From: Mycobacterium montefiorense
GTDB lineage: Bacteria > Actinomycetota > Actinomycetes > Mycobacteriales > Mycobacteriaceae
Length of the DNA: 64,000 bases
NCBI RefSeq assembly: GCF_003112775.1
Contig: NZ_BFCH01000023.1
Coordinates: 1-64,000, forward strand
Direction of reading: 5' to 3'
A model generated the notes under the pieces. It was not told the DNA's origin, did no database searches, and was given only the letters and a program-made list of their open reading frames with translations. A program made the position numbers and the translations under genes. This document shows, one piece after another, positions 18,240 through 27,000 of this stretch. Within the stretch, counting starts at the first letter, position 1. Each line of letters starts with the position of its first letter.

Positions 18240-19271
18240 TCATCGAGCACCCAGGACTTCGCCAATATAAAGAGCAACCGCGGCCACGCTGGCGATAGTT
18301 CCCGGATAGTCCATGCGGGTGGGTCCCAACACACCCATACCGCCGTACACGGTGTCCATCGTGCCGTACACGGTAGACACCATCGAGGTGCCCGCCATTT
18401 GCTCGGCCTCCGTCTCATGGCCGATGCGCACCGTCACCTTGCCGGATTCCTGCTGGTGCGCCAGCAATCGCAGCACCACCACCTGCTCCTCGAGCGCCTC
18501 CAGGATGGAGCGCAGCGAACCGCCGAAGTCCGCGGCATTGCGGGTCAGGTTCGCGGTGCCGCCCATCACCAGCCGCTCCTCGGTGTGTTCGACCAGCGAC
18601 TCCAGCAGCACCGTGGCCGAACGGCCGACCGCGTCGCCCAGCCCGCCGGTGCCGCCCAACTGCTGAGCCAGCTCGGCCACCGCGACCGAGGCCGCCGAGA
18701 GCTTCTTGCCTTCCAGGGCCTGGCCGAGGATCTCCCGCAGCTGGGAGAGCTGATGATCGTCGACGACGTCGCCGAGCTCGACGATGCGCTGATCCACCCG
18801 CCTGGACGACGTGATGATCACCATCAGCAGCCGCGCCGGCGTCAGCGCGATGACTTCCAGGTGGCGAACCGTCGACGTCGACAACGTCGGGTACTGCACC
18901 ACTGCCACCTGACGGGTCAGCTGAGCCAGCAGCCGCACCGCCCGTCGCAACACGTCGTCGAGGTCCACGCCGGATTCCAGGAAGCTTTGGATCGCCCGTC
19001 GCTCCGCCGACGACAGCGGCTTGACGTCGTCGATCCGGTCCACGAACTCGCGGTAGCCCTTCTCGGTGGGTACTCGCCCGGAGCTGGTGTGCGGCTGGGT
19101 GATGTAGCCCTCGGCCTCCAGTACCGCCATGTCGTTGCGGATGGTGGCGCTGGACACCCCGAGGTTGTGCCGCTCGACGAGCGACTTCGAACCGATGGGC
19201 TCCTTACTGGAGACGAAGTCGGCGACGATGGCGCGCAGCACCTCGAAGCGACGGTCGTCAGCACTGCCCAT
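18240..19271 (-). CDS. hrcA: Heat-inducible transcription repressor HrcA
   Basis: A 343-residue HrcA, repressor of groE-type heat-shock genes through CIRCE elements. The N-terminal winged helix is clear (RFEVLRAIVADFVSSKEPIGSK, then SSATIRNDMAVLEAEGYI is the recognition helix region), and the central GAF-like and inserted dimerisation parts follow. A strong Shine-Dalgarno (GGAGGTGG on the minus strand, 19278-19285) precedes the start. I saw no CIRCE inverted repeat in the 154 bases upstream, so autoregulation through CIRCE is not evident here. It is the first gene of the long minus-strand run ending at era. Confidence 0.95.
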   Translation of the reverse strand: MGSADDRRFEVLRAIVADFVSSKEPIGSKSLVERHNLGVSSATIRNDMAVLEAEGYITQPHTSSGRVPTEKGYREFVDRIDDVKPLSSAERRAIQSFLESGVDLDDVLRRAVRLLAQLTRQVAVVQYPTLSTSTVRHLEVIALTPARLLMVIITSSRRVDQRIVELGDVVDDHQLSQLREILGQALEGKKLSAASVAVAELAQQLGGTGGLGDAVGRSATVLLESLVEHTEERLVMGGTANLTRNAADFGGSLRSILEALEEQVVVLRLLAHQQESGKVTVRIGHETEAEQMAGTSMVSTVYGTMDTVYGGMGVLGPTRMDYPGTIASVAAVALYIGEVLGAR

Positions 19272-19425
19272 CAGTTGCCACCTCCTTGATTGCGTTCATT
19301 TTACGGTCTCACGGCGCGCTGACCTCCGTACGTGAGCGTCCGCCGCGCGCTGCCGATAAGTTTGCGGCTAGCCTGTCCAGCATGTATCCGTCGGGCCTCG
19401 ACGACGCATCGGAGACGATCCGCCA

Positions 19426-19767
19426 ATGATTTTCAAGGGCGTACGAGACGGCAAGCCCTATCCGGAACATGGACTGTCCTACCGGGACTGGTCCCAGATA
19501 CCGCCGCAGCAGATCCGGCTCGATGAGTTGGTCACCACGACCACGGTGCTGGCCCTGGACCGGCTGCTCTCGGAAGACTCCACCTTCTACGGCGATCTTT
19601 TCCCGCACGCGGTCCGATGGCGGGGCATCATCTACCTCGAGGACGGCCTGCACCGCGCGGTGCGCGCCGCGCTGCGAAATCGCACCGTGTTCCATGCCCG
19701 GGTTTACGACATGGATATACCGCTGAGCCAGCAGACCCAGGGATCCGGTTCGACTTTCGGGCATTAG
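19426..19767 (+). CDS. Conserved hypothetical protein, Rv2375-like
   Basis: A 113-residue soluble protein, strongly hydrophilic, with no signal or membrane segment. It starts MIFKGVRDGKPYPEHGLSY and matches in position (divergent from hrcA) and, as I recall, in sequence the conserved mycobacterial gene Rv2375. GGAGAC a few bases upstream is a plausible ribosome binding site. No catalytic motif is apparent and the function is unknown. Confidence 0.82.
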   Translation: MIFKGVRDGKPYPEHGLSYRDWSQIPPQQIRLDELVTTTTVLALDRLLSEDSTFYGDLFPHAVRWRGIIYLEDGLHRAVRAALRNRTVFHARVYDMDIPLSQQTQGSGSTFGH

Positions 19768-19849
19768 CCGGTCACGTTTGCGCGTTGCGGGGTGTCGACG
19801 TAGTGAGGGCCAACGAGGGTCCGCACCGCGACTATTCGGGAGGTTCGCC

Positions 19850-20452
19850 ATGTCCCGGCTTCAGGGAGTCTCTGACCACGACGCCAGCCTGGGCGCCAGG
19901 ATCGCGTTCTTCTTCACCAAACGCAAGCTCGCACAGATGGCCGGCCTCGAAACGGTCGGGATGCTCGAACCGCTGCGGATGTATGCCCACGTCCCCAAGT
20001 TGCTCAGCGCCTACGGCAGGCTCGAGCAGGCCGAATCGAAGCTGGACATCCTGCGCCCGCGGCACCGCGCGCTGGCCGAGCTGAAGGCGGCGACGACGGT
20101 GCGCTGCGAGTACTGCATCGACCTCGGCTCGCAGATCGCGCGGCAATGGGGAATCACCGACGAAGAACTGCTGGCCATGTCTGGACCCGACTACCGCAAT
20201 GCCCCGTGCTTTTCCGAGGTCGACAAGCTGATCCTGGAGTACGCCACCGCGATGAGCCGCACCCCGGTCGAGGTGACCGACGAGCTGTTCGACGCGCTGC
20301 GCGCCCACTTCGACACGCCGCAGCTGGTCGCCCTCACCCACGTCATCAACCTGGGCAACATGCGCGCCCGATTCAACCTCGCGCTCGGCATCGGGTCGTC
20401 CGGCTTCTCCGGTGACCGGGTGTGCGCCCTCCCCGACACCGGCCGCGTGTGA
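19850..20452 (+). CDS. Carboxymuconolactone decarboxylase/AhpD-family protein
   Basis: A 200-residue AhpD-like protein. The redox motif CEYC (C86, C89) followed by IDLGSQIARQWG is the family signature, in which the paired cysteines and a nearby His support peroxidase or disulfide reductase activity. The start at 19850 follows GGGAGG; a longer frame to 19778 lacks a ribosome site. Its stop overlaps the GTG start of the sigma factor gene as GTGA. ECF41 sigma factors are known to sit next to CMD, oxidoreductase or epimerase genes that they control, so this is the probable target gene and the two are translationally coupled. Confidence 0.9.
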   Translation: MSRLQGVSDHDASLGARIAFFFTKRKLAQMAGLETVGMLEPLRMYAHVPKLLSAYGRLEQAESKLDILRPRHRALAELKAATTVRCEYCIDLGSQIARQWGITDEELLAMSGPDYRNAPCFSEVDKLILEYATAMSRTPVEVTDELFDALRAHFDTPQLVALTHVINLGNMRARFNLALGIGSSGFSGDRVCALPDTGRV

Positions 20453-21327
20453 CAGTGCAGGCGTCTTTGACGACCCGGTTCGAGGCGGCCCGGCCACAGC
20501 TGGGCGCCATCGCCTATCGCATGCTGGGCTCGATTGACGACGCGCAGGACGCCGTGCAGGAAGCCTGGCTGCGGCTGAACCGCAACTCCGGCGAGGGCAT
20601 CGTCAACCTCGACGCCTGGCTGACCACGGTGGTGGCCCGCATCTGCCTGAACACCTTGCGCGACCGCCACGCGCGTCATGCCGAGGAACCGGTCGCCCAG
20701 CTGCCGGACCCGATCGTGGACGTAGCAGGCGAGTTCGACCCCGAACACCGCGCGATGCTCGCCGACGCGGTAGGGCTGGCGCTGTTCGTGGTGCTGGACA
20801 CCTTGCCGCCGGCGGAGCGGCTGGCATTCGTCCTGCACGACGTGTTCACCGTCCCGTTCGACCAGATCGCGCCAATCGTCGAACGGAGCCCCGAAGCGAC
20901 CCGCAAGCTGGCCAGCCGCGCGCGCCGACGCATCCAGCAGGCGGACCCGCTGCCCGACGCCGACATCGCCGCGCAGCGCGAGGCCGTCGACGCGTTCTTC
21001 GCCGCCGGACGCTCCGGTGACTTCGACCGGCTGGTGTCGGTGTTGCATCCCGGCGTGGTGTTGCGCGGCGACTTCGGCTCCGGCGCAGGGCTATTCCGCG
21101 CCGAGGGTGCGCCATCGGTGGCCAAGCTGGCCCGCGGCTACGCAGGCCCCGAGCGTGAAGTCCGCGCCGCGATCGTCAACGGCGCGGCGGGCGCGGTTGT
21201 GTTCGTCGCCGGCCAACCCGTCTCGATCATGGCGTTCGTGGTGCGCGACGGCCGAGTCGCCGCGATCGACGTCCTGGCCGACGCGGAGCGAATCGCCAAG
21301 CTCGACCTGAGAGCCGTGTCCGGCTAG
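20449..21327 (+). CDS. ECF RNA polymerase sigma factor, ECF41-like with SnoaL-type C-terminal domain
   Basis: A 292-residue extracytoplasmic-function sigma factor. Region 2 is seen as AYRMLGSIDDAQDAVQEAWLRL and region 4 as LPPAERLAFVLHDVFTVPFDQIA followed by a helix-turn-helix; a SnoaL/NTF2-like domain (from ~175) replaces an anti-sigma factor, as in ECF41. GTG at 20449 is preferred because it overlaps the AhpD stop (GTGA). The C-terminal control motifs of ECF41 (DGGGR and NPDKL) appear only in altered form (GDFGSGAG, ADAERIAKL). The stop lies in a CTAG shared with the stop of the convergent gene. Confidence 0.88.
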   Translation: MTVQASLTTRFEAARPQLGAIAYRMLGSIDDAQDAVQEAWLRLNRNSGEGIVNLDAWLTTVVARICLNTLRDRHARHAEEPVAQLPDPIVDVAGEFDPEHRAMLADAVGLALFVVLDTLPPAERLAFVLHDVFTVPFDQIAPIVERSPEATRKLASRARRRIQQADPLPDADIAAQREAVDAFFAAGRSGDFDRLVSVLHPGVVLRGDFGSGAGLFRAEGAPSVAKLARGYAGPEREVRAAIVNGAAGAVVFVAGQPVSIMAFVVRDGRVAAIDVLADAERIAKLDLRAVSG

Positions 21328-21842
21328 TTCGTCGCGGACGCTGCCTGCAGCAACGCCAGCGCGGCGTCGTGTTGCAGCACCCAGTTGCCGCCCTGTTGGA
21401 CGAACACCAGTTGCTTGTTGACCGGCCCGGCGAACTTCGGACCCGCGATGGCCACCTGGGCGGCGGCCACATTCGGCCCGTTCGGCACGATGTTCGTCAC
21501 CGTGAAGGTCTCCGGGAAGTTGCCGTTCCGGTAGGCCTTACGCAGGTCGTGGTCGGCAACGTGGCCCTCGTCGGGATTGATGCCGTTTTCGACCAGGCCG
21601 ACCTTGGTGGAGTAGCCCACGCCTGGGTCGGTGGCCTGGATGCACAGATTGCTCAACTGTTCCGCCGTCGGCAGGCCCGGCCCCACCGGCGCAGGCGCGG
21701 GAGGCGGCGGCGGATCCTGCGGCAACGGCGCGCCGACCGTGGTCAGCTGCACCGCAGACCCCGGCGGCACGACGGATGCGATGCCGGCGGTCGCGCCGCC
21801 GATGACGGCCAGCGCCGCCACGCTCATAGCTACGGATTTCAC
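21324..21842 (-). CDS. MTB12/CFP2-like secreted protein (copy A)
   Basis: A 172-residue exported protein with a signal peptide (VAMSVAALAVIGGATAGIASV) and a Pro-rich segment (VGAPLPQDPPPPP), then a small mixed domain (LPTAEQLSNLC to FVQQGGNWVLQHDAALALLQ) resembling the NTF2/SnoaL-like fold of the low-molecular-weight antigen MTB12. The start is GTG at 21842 after GAAGGGGGA; an ATG at 21881 precedes that site and is unlikely. It is a paralogue of the adjacent upstream gene, with the same start context. Function unknown; the family is abundant in culture filtrate. Confidence 0.88.
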   Translation of the reverse strand: MKSVAMSVAALAVIGGATAGIASVVPPGSAVQLTTVGAPLPQDPPPPPAPAPVGPGLPTAEQLSNLCIQATDPGVGYSTKVGLVENGINPDEGHVADHDLRKAYRNGNFPETFTVTNIVPNGPNVAAAQVAIAGPKFAGPVNKQLVFVQQGGNWVLQHDAALALLQAASATN

Positions 21843-21896
21843 GATTCCCCCTTCAGAGGCCCGTTGAGACCAACCTGCCAACGTGACGGATGTTAC

Positions 21897-22421
21897 TTAC
21901 TGTCCAGCCGCTTGCAGCAGCTCCATCGCCGAGGCGCGCGACAACATCCAGCTGCCCTGGTTGACGAACGTGACATTCTGCGTGACCGGGTTCGGCAGCT
22001 TCGGGCCCGACACCGCGACGTCCGCCGTTACCGAACCTGCGGCGCTTGGCTGGATATTGGTGATGTTGAACGACAACGGCAGGTCGCCGTTCTTGGCCGC
22101 CTTCTGCAACTTGTGGTCCGCGATGTGTGCCGCGGTCCCGCTGATCCCGCCTTCGACCAAATTGCCCTTGCTGGTGAACGACACGTTGGGGTCGGCGAGG
22201 CTGTTGAGCAGCCCGGTCAGCTGGTCCGCCGTCGGAACGCCGGCATCGAGAGCCGGGGCGGGCGGCGCCGGATCCTGCGGCAACGGTGCGCCAACCGCGG
22301 CCAGCTGCACCTGGGCGGCACTGTCGGCCGGGATGGACGCGATTGAGGTGACGCCGATAGCTGCGGCGCCGAGAGCGCCCAGGGCTGCCACACCGGTGGC
22401 AATAGCTTTCACGGATTTCAT
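21897..22421 (-). CDS. cfp2: MTB12/CFP2-like secreted protein (copy B)
   Basis: A 174-residue exported protein: signal peptide (MKSVKAIATGVAALGALGAAAIG), then VGAPLPQDPAPPAPAL, a short Pro/Ala linker, and the MTB12 domain (VPTADQLTGLLNSLADP to VNQGSWMLSRASAMELLQ). It occupies the position of cfp2 (Rv2376c), next to mbtH, in M. tuberculosis. The upstream sequence GAAGGGGGAATCATGAAATCC is shared with copy A except for the first start-codon base. Both copies are on the same strand as the mbt operon but are separated from mbtH by ~160 bases, so separate control is likely. Confidence 0.9.
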   Translation of the reverse strand: MKSVKAIATGVAALGALGAAAIGVTSIASIPADSAAQVQLAAVGAPLPQDPAPPAPALDAGVPTADQLTGLLNSLADPNVSFTSKGNLVEGGISGTAAHIADHKLQKAAKNGDLPLSFNITNIQPSAAGSVTADVAVSGPKLPNPVTQNVTFVNQGSWMLSRASAMELLQAAGQ

Positions 22422-22580
22422 GATTCCCCCTTCGAAGTGCAGCGTCGTGACGGAATGTCACCCACACCAGCACCTGGTGTAGATGGTGTGGTTGTGCACC
22501 TTGGGACAGATGCTACGCGGGATCGCACTGACTAATCTGTGCGCAACCTGTGTAGCAGCCCAGAGTTTCGGCTTTGCTGG

Positions 22581-22808
22581 CTAGCCAGCTGACCGGTTCC
22601 CGGCGACGGAATCACGCAGGCTCTTCGTCCGGATATCGGGCCAGTTTTGCTCGACATAGTCCAGGCACGCCGCCCGGGTCGCTTCGCCGTGCACCACGCG
22701 CCAGCCCGCCGGAACGTCGCGGAAGACGGGCCACAGACTGTGCTGCTCCTCGTCATTGACCAGCACGAAGAAGGTGCCGTTGTCATCGTCGAAAGGGTTG
22801 GTACTCAT
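22581..22808 (-). CDS. mbtH: MbtH-like protein
   Basis: A 75-residue MbtH, the founding type of the small proteins that bind NRPS adenylation domains and support their solubility and activity. Family marks are present: NDEEQHSLWPVF, PAGWRVVHGEA and the C-terminal WPDIR. It is the last gene of the mycobactin operon; its ATG overlaps the mbtG stop by four bases. It probably serves the A domains of MbtB, MbtE and MbtF, and could also serve the separate NRPS at 909-6737, since no other MbtH gene is seen in the window. Confidence 0.95.
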   Translation of the reverse strand: MSTNPFDDDNGTFFVLVNDEEQHSLWPVFRDVPAGWRVVHGEATRAACLDYVEQNWPDIRTKSLRDSVAGNRSAG

Positions 22809-24085
22809 CGCTTCTCCACCATCGTTTGGTATCTGGACAAACCCGCGGGACCGACCCAGGACCCCAGCACTCGGTCCGACAGCAGCCCCAGGCAGCTGAG
22901 GTTGGGAAATCCGGGCCCCTGGGTGAGGCCGGACAGGTTGGGCAGGAACAGCTTAGGCGTGACGTCGCTGACGGACAGGTCGTAGCCAATCCCCTCCTGC
23001 AGGCGCTCGGAGGCCAGCGGTCCGCCCAGACCCAGCTCGAGCAGGTCGAGGGCATCCTGACTGAACAGCGAGGTGAACCACAGCGCATCGGCGCCCGAGC
23101 CGTCGATCACGAGGTCGAATCCGTGCACCGTTTCCAGGTTCTCGCTGAACCGGTTGGTGGAGAGCGTCAGCCGGATCTGCCCGTCGCGACCTACCGCGTG
23201 CGCCACCCGGCCGCGCAGGTGGCGGATGCGGTCGTCGGCCAGCAGCGCCTCTTGCACGTTTGCCGAGAAGACGCCACGATCCGTGCGGGCCAGCGCGTCG
23301 CGACGTTCGGCCAACGTCAACGCGGTCCAGTCGGTGGGGTCCGAGAACAGCGAGTTCTCGAAGAAACTCTCGCCACGGGTAAACAACGTCACCTGCGGTG
23401 AGATGACGGTGATCGTCGAAACCCGGTGCCGGAAAAGCTCATTGAGCATCGAGGCGGCCGTTTCACCGCCGCCGATCACCGCGACCCGCTCGGCGCTGAT
23501 GCGGTCGTGGCCAGCGGCGCGATCCCAGAACTGGGCGATCGACATCATGCGCGGGTTGCCGGGCAGCAGAGATTTCTCCGCCTGGCCAGGCCCGGTGATC
23601 ATCAACGCGTCCGCGTGCACGGTGGTCTCGTGGGTGCGCAGCGCCCAGCGGTCACCGGCGACACCCAGCCCGTCGACCTCGCCGCGCACCACTAACATCT
23701 CGACCTGATCGGCGACCCAGCCCAGGTACTGGCTCCACTTGCGATGCGGCGGGGCCGGCCTGCCCCGGTCGATCCACTCGGCGAAGGATGCGGTCGCGAT
23801 CAGATAGGACTGCCAGCTGTAGCGGGTCATCAGCTCGTCGACCTCGCCGTTGCGGCGTGGCACCAGCGCCGATCGGTAGGGGAAGCCGACATCTTTTTCC
23901 GGGCTGGTACCCAGCCGGTGCGCACCGTCGGTCCAGCCGCCGCTCGCCTGCCAGTTCGCCCCGACCCCGGTGCGTTCCACGGCGACCACGTCGGGGACCT
24001 CGACGCCCATGTCGCGCAGCGCCTTCGCCTTGGCGGCTACAGCCACCGCCTTCGCGCCGGCGCCGAGGATCGCTAACGTGCTCAC
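22805..24085 (-). CDS. mbtG: Lysine N6-hydroxylase MbtG
   Basis: A 426-residue flavin-dependent N-monooxygenase that hydroxylates the lysine side-chain nitrogens to form the hydroxamate iron ligands of mycobactin, using FAD, NADPH and oxygen. An N-terminal dinucleotide fold (LAILGAGAKAVAVAAKA), a central NADPH site (VAVIGGGETAASML) and the IDGSGADALWF segment fit the family. Start is GTG at 24085, overlapping the mbtF stop as GTGA; the stop overlaps the mbtH start. Length is typical. Confidence 0.95.
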   Translation of the reverse strand: MSTLAILGAGAKAVAVAAKAKALRDMGVEVPDVVAVERTGVGANWQASGGWTDGAHRLGTSPEKDVGFPYRSALVPRRNGEVDELMTRYSWQSYLIATASFAEWIDRGRPAPPHRKWSQYLGWVADQVEMLVVRGEVDGLGVAGDRWALRTHETTVHADALMITGPGQAEKSLLPGNPRMMSIAQFWDRAAGHDRISAERVAVIGGGETAASMLNELFRHRVSTITVISPQVTLFTRGESFFENSLFSDPTDWTALTLAERRDALARTDRGVFSANVQEALLADDRIRHLRGRVAHAVGRDGQIRLTLSTNRFSENLETVHGFDLVIDGSGADALWFTSLFSQDALDLLELGLGGPLASERLQEGIGYDLSVSDVTPKLFLPNLSGLTQGPGFPNLSCLGLLSDRVLGSWVGPAGLSRYQTMVEKR

Positions 24086-27000
24086 GTCACCACCTCCCGC
24101 AGTGATTCAATCCAAAGTTGTTGCAAAGCAGCGATATCCGCGTCATCGAGAATGTCTGGCAGTGCACGCCACTGCGCGGCCAAGACGCGCTGCCCCTCGA
24201 ACGGCAGCACGGTGGCCATGATCGTGAGTTCGTGGCGCACCGCCAGATCCGGTTCCGGTTGCGGAGATACCCCCGCGAGCAGCCCGCGCTCCATCGTCAG
24301 CACGGACCCGCCGCCGGTGTGTGCTGCGCCCAGGTAGTTCAGCAGTACCTGCGGGCCAGGCAACGAGGCCAGACGCCCGGCGGTATCGGTCCGCAGATAG
24401 CGCAGCAACCCGTAATCGAGTCCGTCACCCGGGATGGCCGCTAACCACTCGCCGACGTCTTGCGGGTCGGTCGAGTCCACCCGCACCGGATATATGGAGC
24501 TGAGCAGTCCGATCGTGTCGCCGGTGTCGATGGTGTGCGAGCCGGGCTCGTCGACCAGACTGTCTGCGCGGCCGTGGGTTTCCAGCGCCAGCAGCGGCGG
24601 CGGCGTGGCCTGGTTTCGTCGCTGCCGCCAGCGCGTCACCGTCGCCGCGGTGGCGGCGACCAGCAGGTGGGGCAATGGCAGGCCGGAATCCAACAGCCGG
24701 TGGGTGGTGTCCGCGTCGGCGGCGACCATGCGGACGATCAGATCGCCGGCCCGGTCGCGGCCCGAATCAACCCGCCGGGCGCCGAGGTTGGGATCATCGC
24801 CTTCGAGCTGGGCTGCCCAGAACTGCACGGTGTCCAACCGGTCGGCGCGGTCGGCGAGGGCCGCGGCCCAGCGTCGGTAACTGGTGTGCTCCCGCACCGG
24901 TGCGGGCGAGTGGCCGGTAGTCAACGCCTGCAGGGCAGCATCCAGTTCGCCGAGAACCACCCGCCAGGATGCCGGATCCATCGCCAGCACGTGGGCGGCC
25001 AGCAGCAGCACGCTTCGTCCGGTCGGCGGCCGAAGCCACACGGCGGCCAGCAGCGCTCCCCGCTCGGGGTCAAGACGGTCGACAGCTTCTGTGACGTATT
25101 CGGGAACCACCGCTTGCAGGTCGTCGGAGACCGCAACCTCGTTGACAAGTTCACCGAGGGTTTCGGTGGCCGGCGCCGGAACCAGGGTCATCGTGGCGCG
25201 GTCCAGTCGCGCGCGGAGCACTTCGTGCCCGGCGACGATGCTCGCCAGCGCGGCGTCCAGTTGCTCGCGGGTGATGTCGTCGGGCAGCCGGATGGCTTCG
25301 GTCTGGGCCAGCCGTCGAGCCTCGCCGTATTCATAGAGCCAGCGGCCATTGGGCAACACCGGCATGGGCTCCGCGTCTTCTTCGACATCAGTTGTAGCAG
25401 TAGCGGTTTCGGAGTCGATTGCCTCTGCCAATTCCCGGACGTTGGCGCACTCGAGGATCAGCCTGGCGCGCAACGCCAGACCCCGCGCCCGCGCGGCCTG
25501 CACCACCGACAACGCCATGATGCTGTCCAAGCCCAGCTGCAGGAAGTCCGCGGCCACGTCGACGCAGGGCAGGTGCAGAAGTTCCGAAAGTACTTCGGCC
25601 AGTGCGACTTCGGTGGGCGTTTCGGGCTCAGAACCGGCGCAGTCCGCAGTCGCGGCCGCATCGAACGCACGCAGCGCGGCTTCGTCCAGCTTACCGTTGG
25701 CGGTCAGTGGAATTTCGTCGAGCTTGACGATCCGCTGCGGAATCATGTAGCGCGGCAACCGGGTACCTAGCATGGCGCGCAGCTCGGCTGCCGGTGGTTT
25801 GTGCGCCGCCGTGTCGGAAATCACCACGTAGGCGGTGAGCCGCGCTCCGGTGTCCTGCTGCCGCACCAGAACGCCGGCGTGCTGCACGGCGGGGTGTGAT
25901 TCGAGCGCTGCGGCGATCTCGCCCGGTTCCACCCGGTAGCCGCGAATCTTGACCTGCGCATCGGCGCGCCCCACGTATTGCAATGAGCCATCCGGCCCCC
26001 GGCGCACCAGATCGCCGGTGCGGTACATCCGCTCACCGGCGGCGAACGGATCGGCGACGAATCGATGGCTCGTCTCCCCCGGGCGGCCGAGATAGCCGCG
26101 GGCCAGTTGGGATCCGGCCAGGTAGAGCTCGCCGGTCGCCCCGATGGGCACCGGACGCATCGCCGAGTCCAGCACGTAACCGCGGGAGTGCCGGGTCGGG
26201 CGCCCGATCGACGGATCGTCGTACTCGGTAATGGCTCCCACCACGGCTTCGACGGTGGTTTCGGTTGGGCCGTAACAGTTGTAGGCGCACAATCCGGTTC
26301 GCACACATTCGCCACGGATCAGGGCCCACGCGGAGCTGCCGAGCGCTTCACCGCCCAGCGCCAGCACCGCCAACGGCACCGTGGTGAGCAATCCACATGC
26401 GGTGAGTTGGGCGAACATCGACGGCGTGGTGTCGATCATGTCGACGCCGTATTCGGCGATCGCACCGACGAGTGCCTCGGCGTCGGTCTGGGTCAGCTCG
26501 TCGACGACGTGCACACCATGGCCGTCCAGTAACGCAACCAAAGGCTGCCAGGCAGCGTCGAACGCGAACGACCACGCGTGCGCGATGCGCAGCGGGCGAC
26601 CCAGCCGCGCCGCCGCGGGCCGCAACACGCTGTCCAGATGATCGTCGGCGTAGGCGCCGACTGCCGCGTGAGTTCCTATGACGCCCTTGGGTTCTCCCGT
26701 CGTCCCCGATGTGAAGACCACATAAGCGGCCTGCTCGGGCGACACCTGGACCGGACGGAAATCGGCGCCGGCCTCGCCGCGGGCTTCCAGCAGCTCCTCG
26801 TCGACGATGATCGCCGCACCGGTCTGACGCAGAATCGACTCGACCCGTTCGGGGGGCAGCCCCGGCTCCATCGGCACACACATGCCGCCGGTCTTGAGTA
26901 CCGCGAGCATCGCGACGATGTACTCCGGCCCGCGGAAAAGCCGGATGGCCACCGGGGTTTCGGTCTTTACCCCGCGAGCCGCGAGCCGGGCGGCCAGTGC

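Noticed and set aside
19272..19425. Search for a CIRCE element upstream of hrcA
   Set aside because: No TTAGCACTC/GAGTGCTAA pair was found in this gap.
24460..25770. 436-codon open frame on the plus strand
   Set aside because: Antisense to the E-like and T domains of mbtF, with low-complexity composition and no ribosome site.
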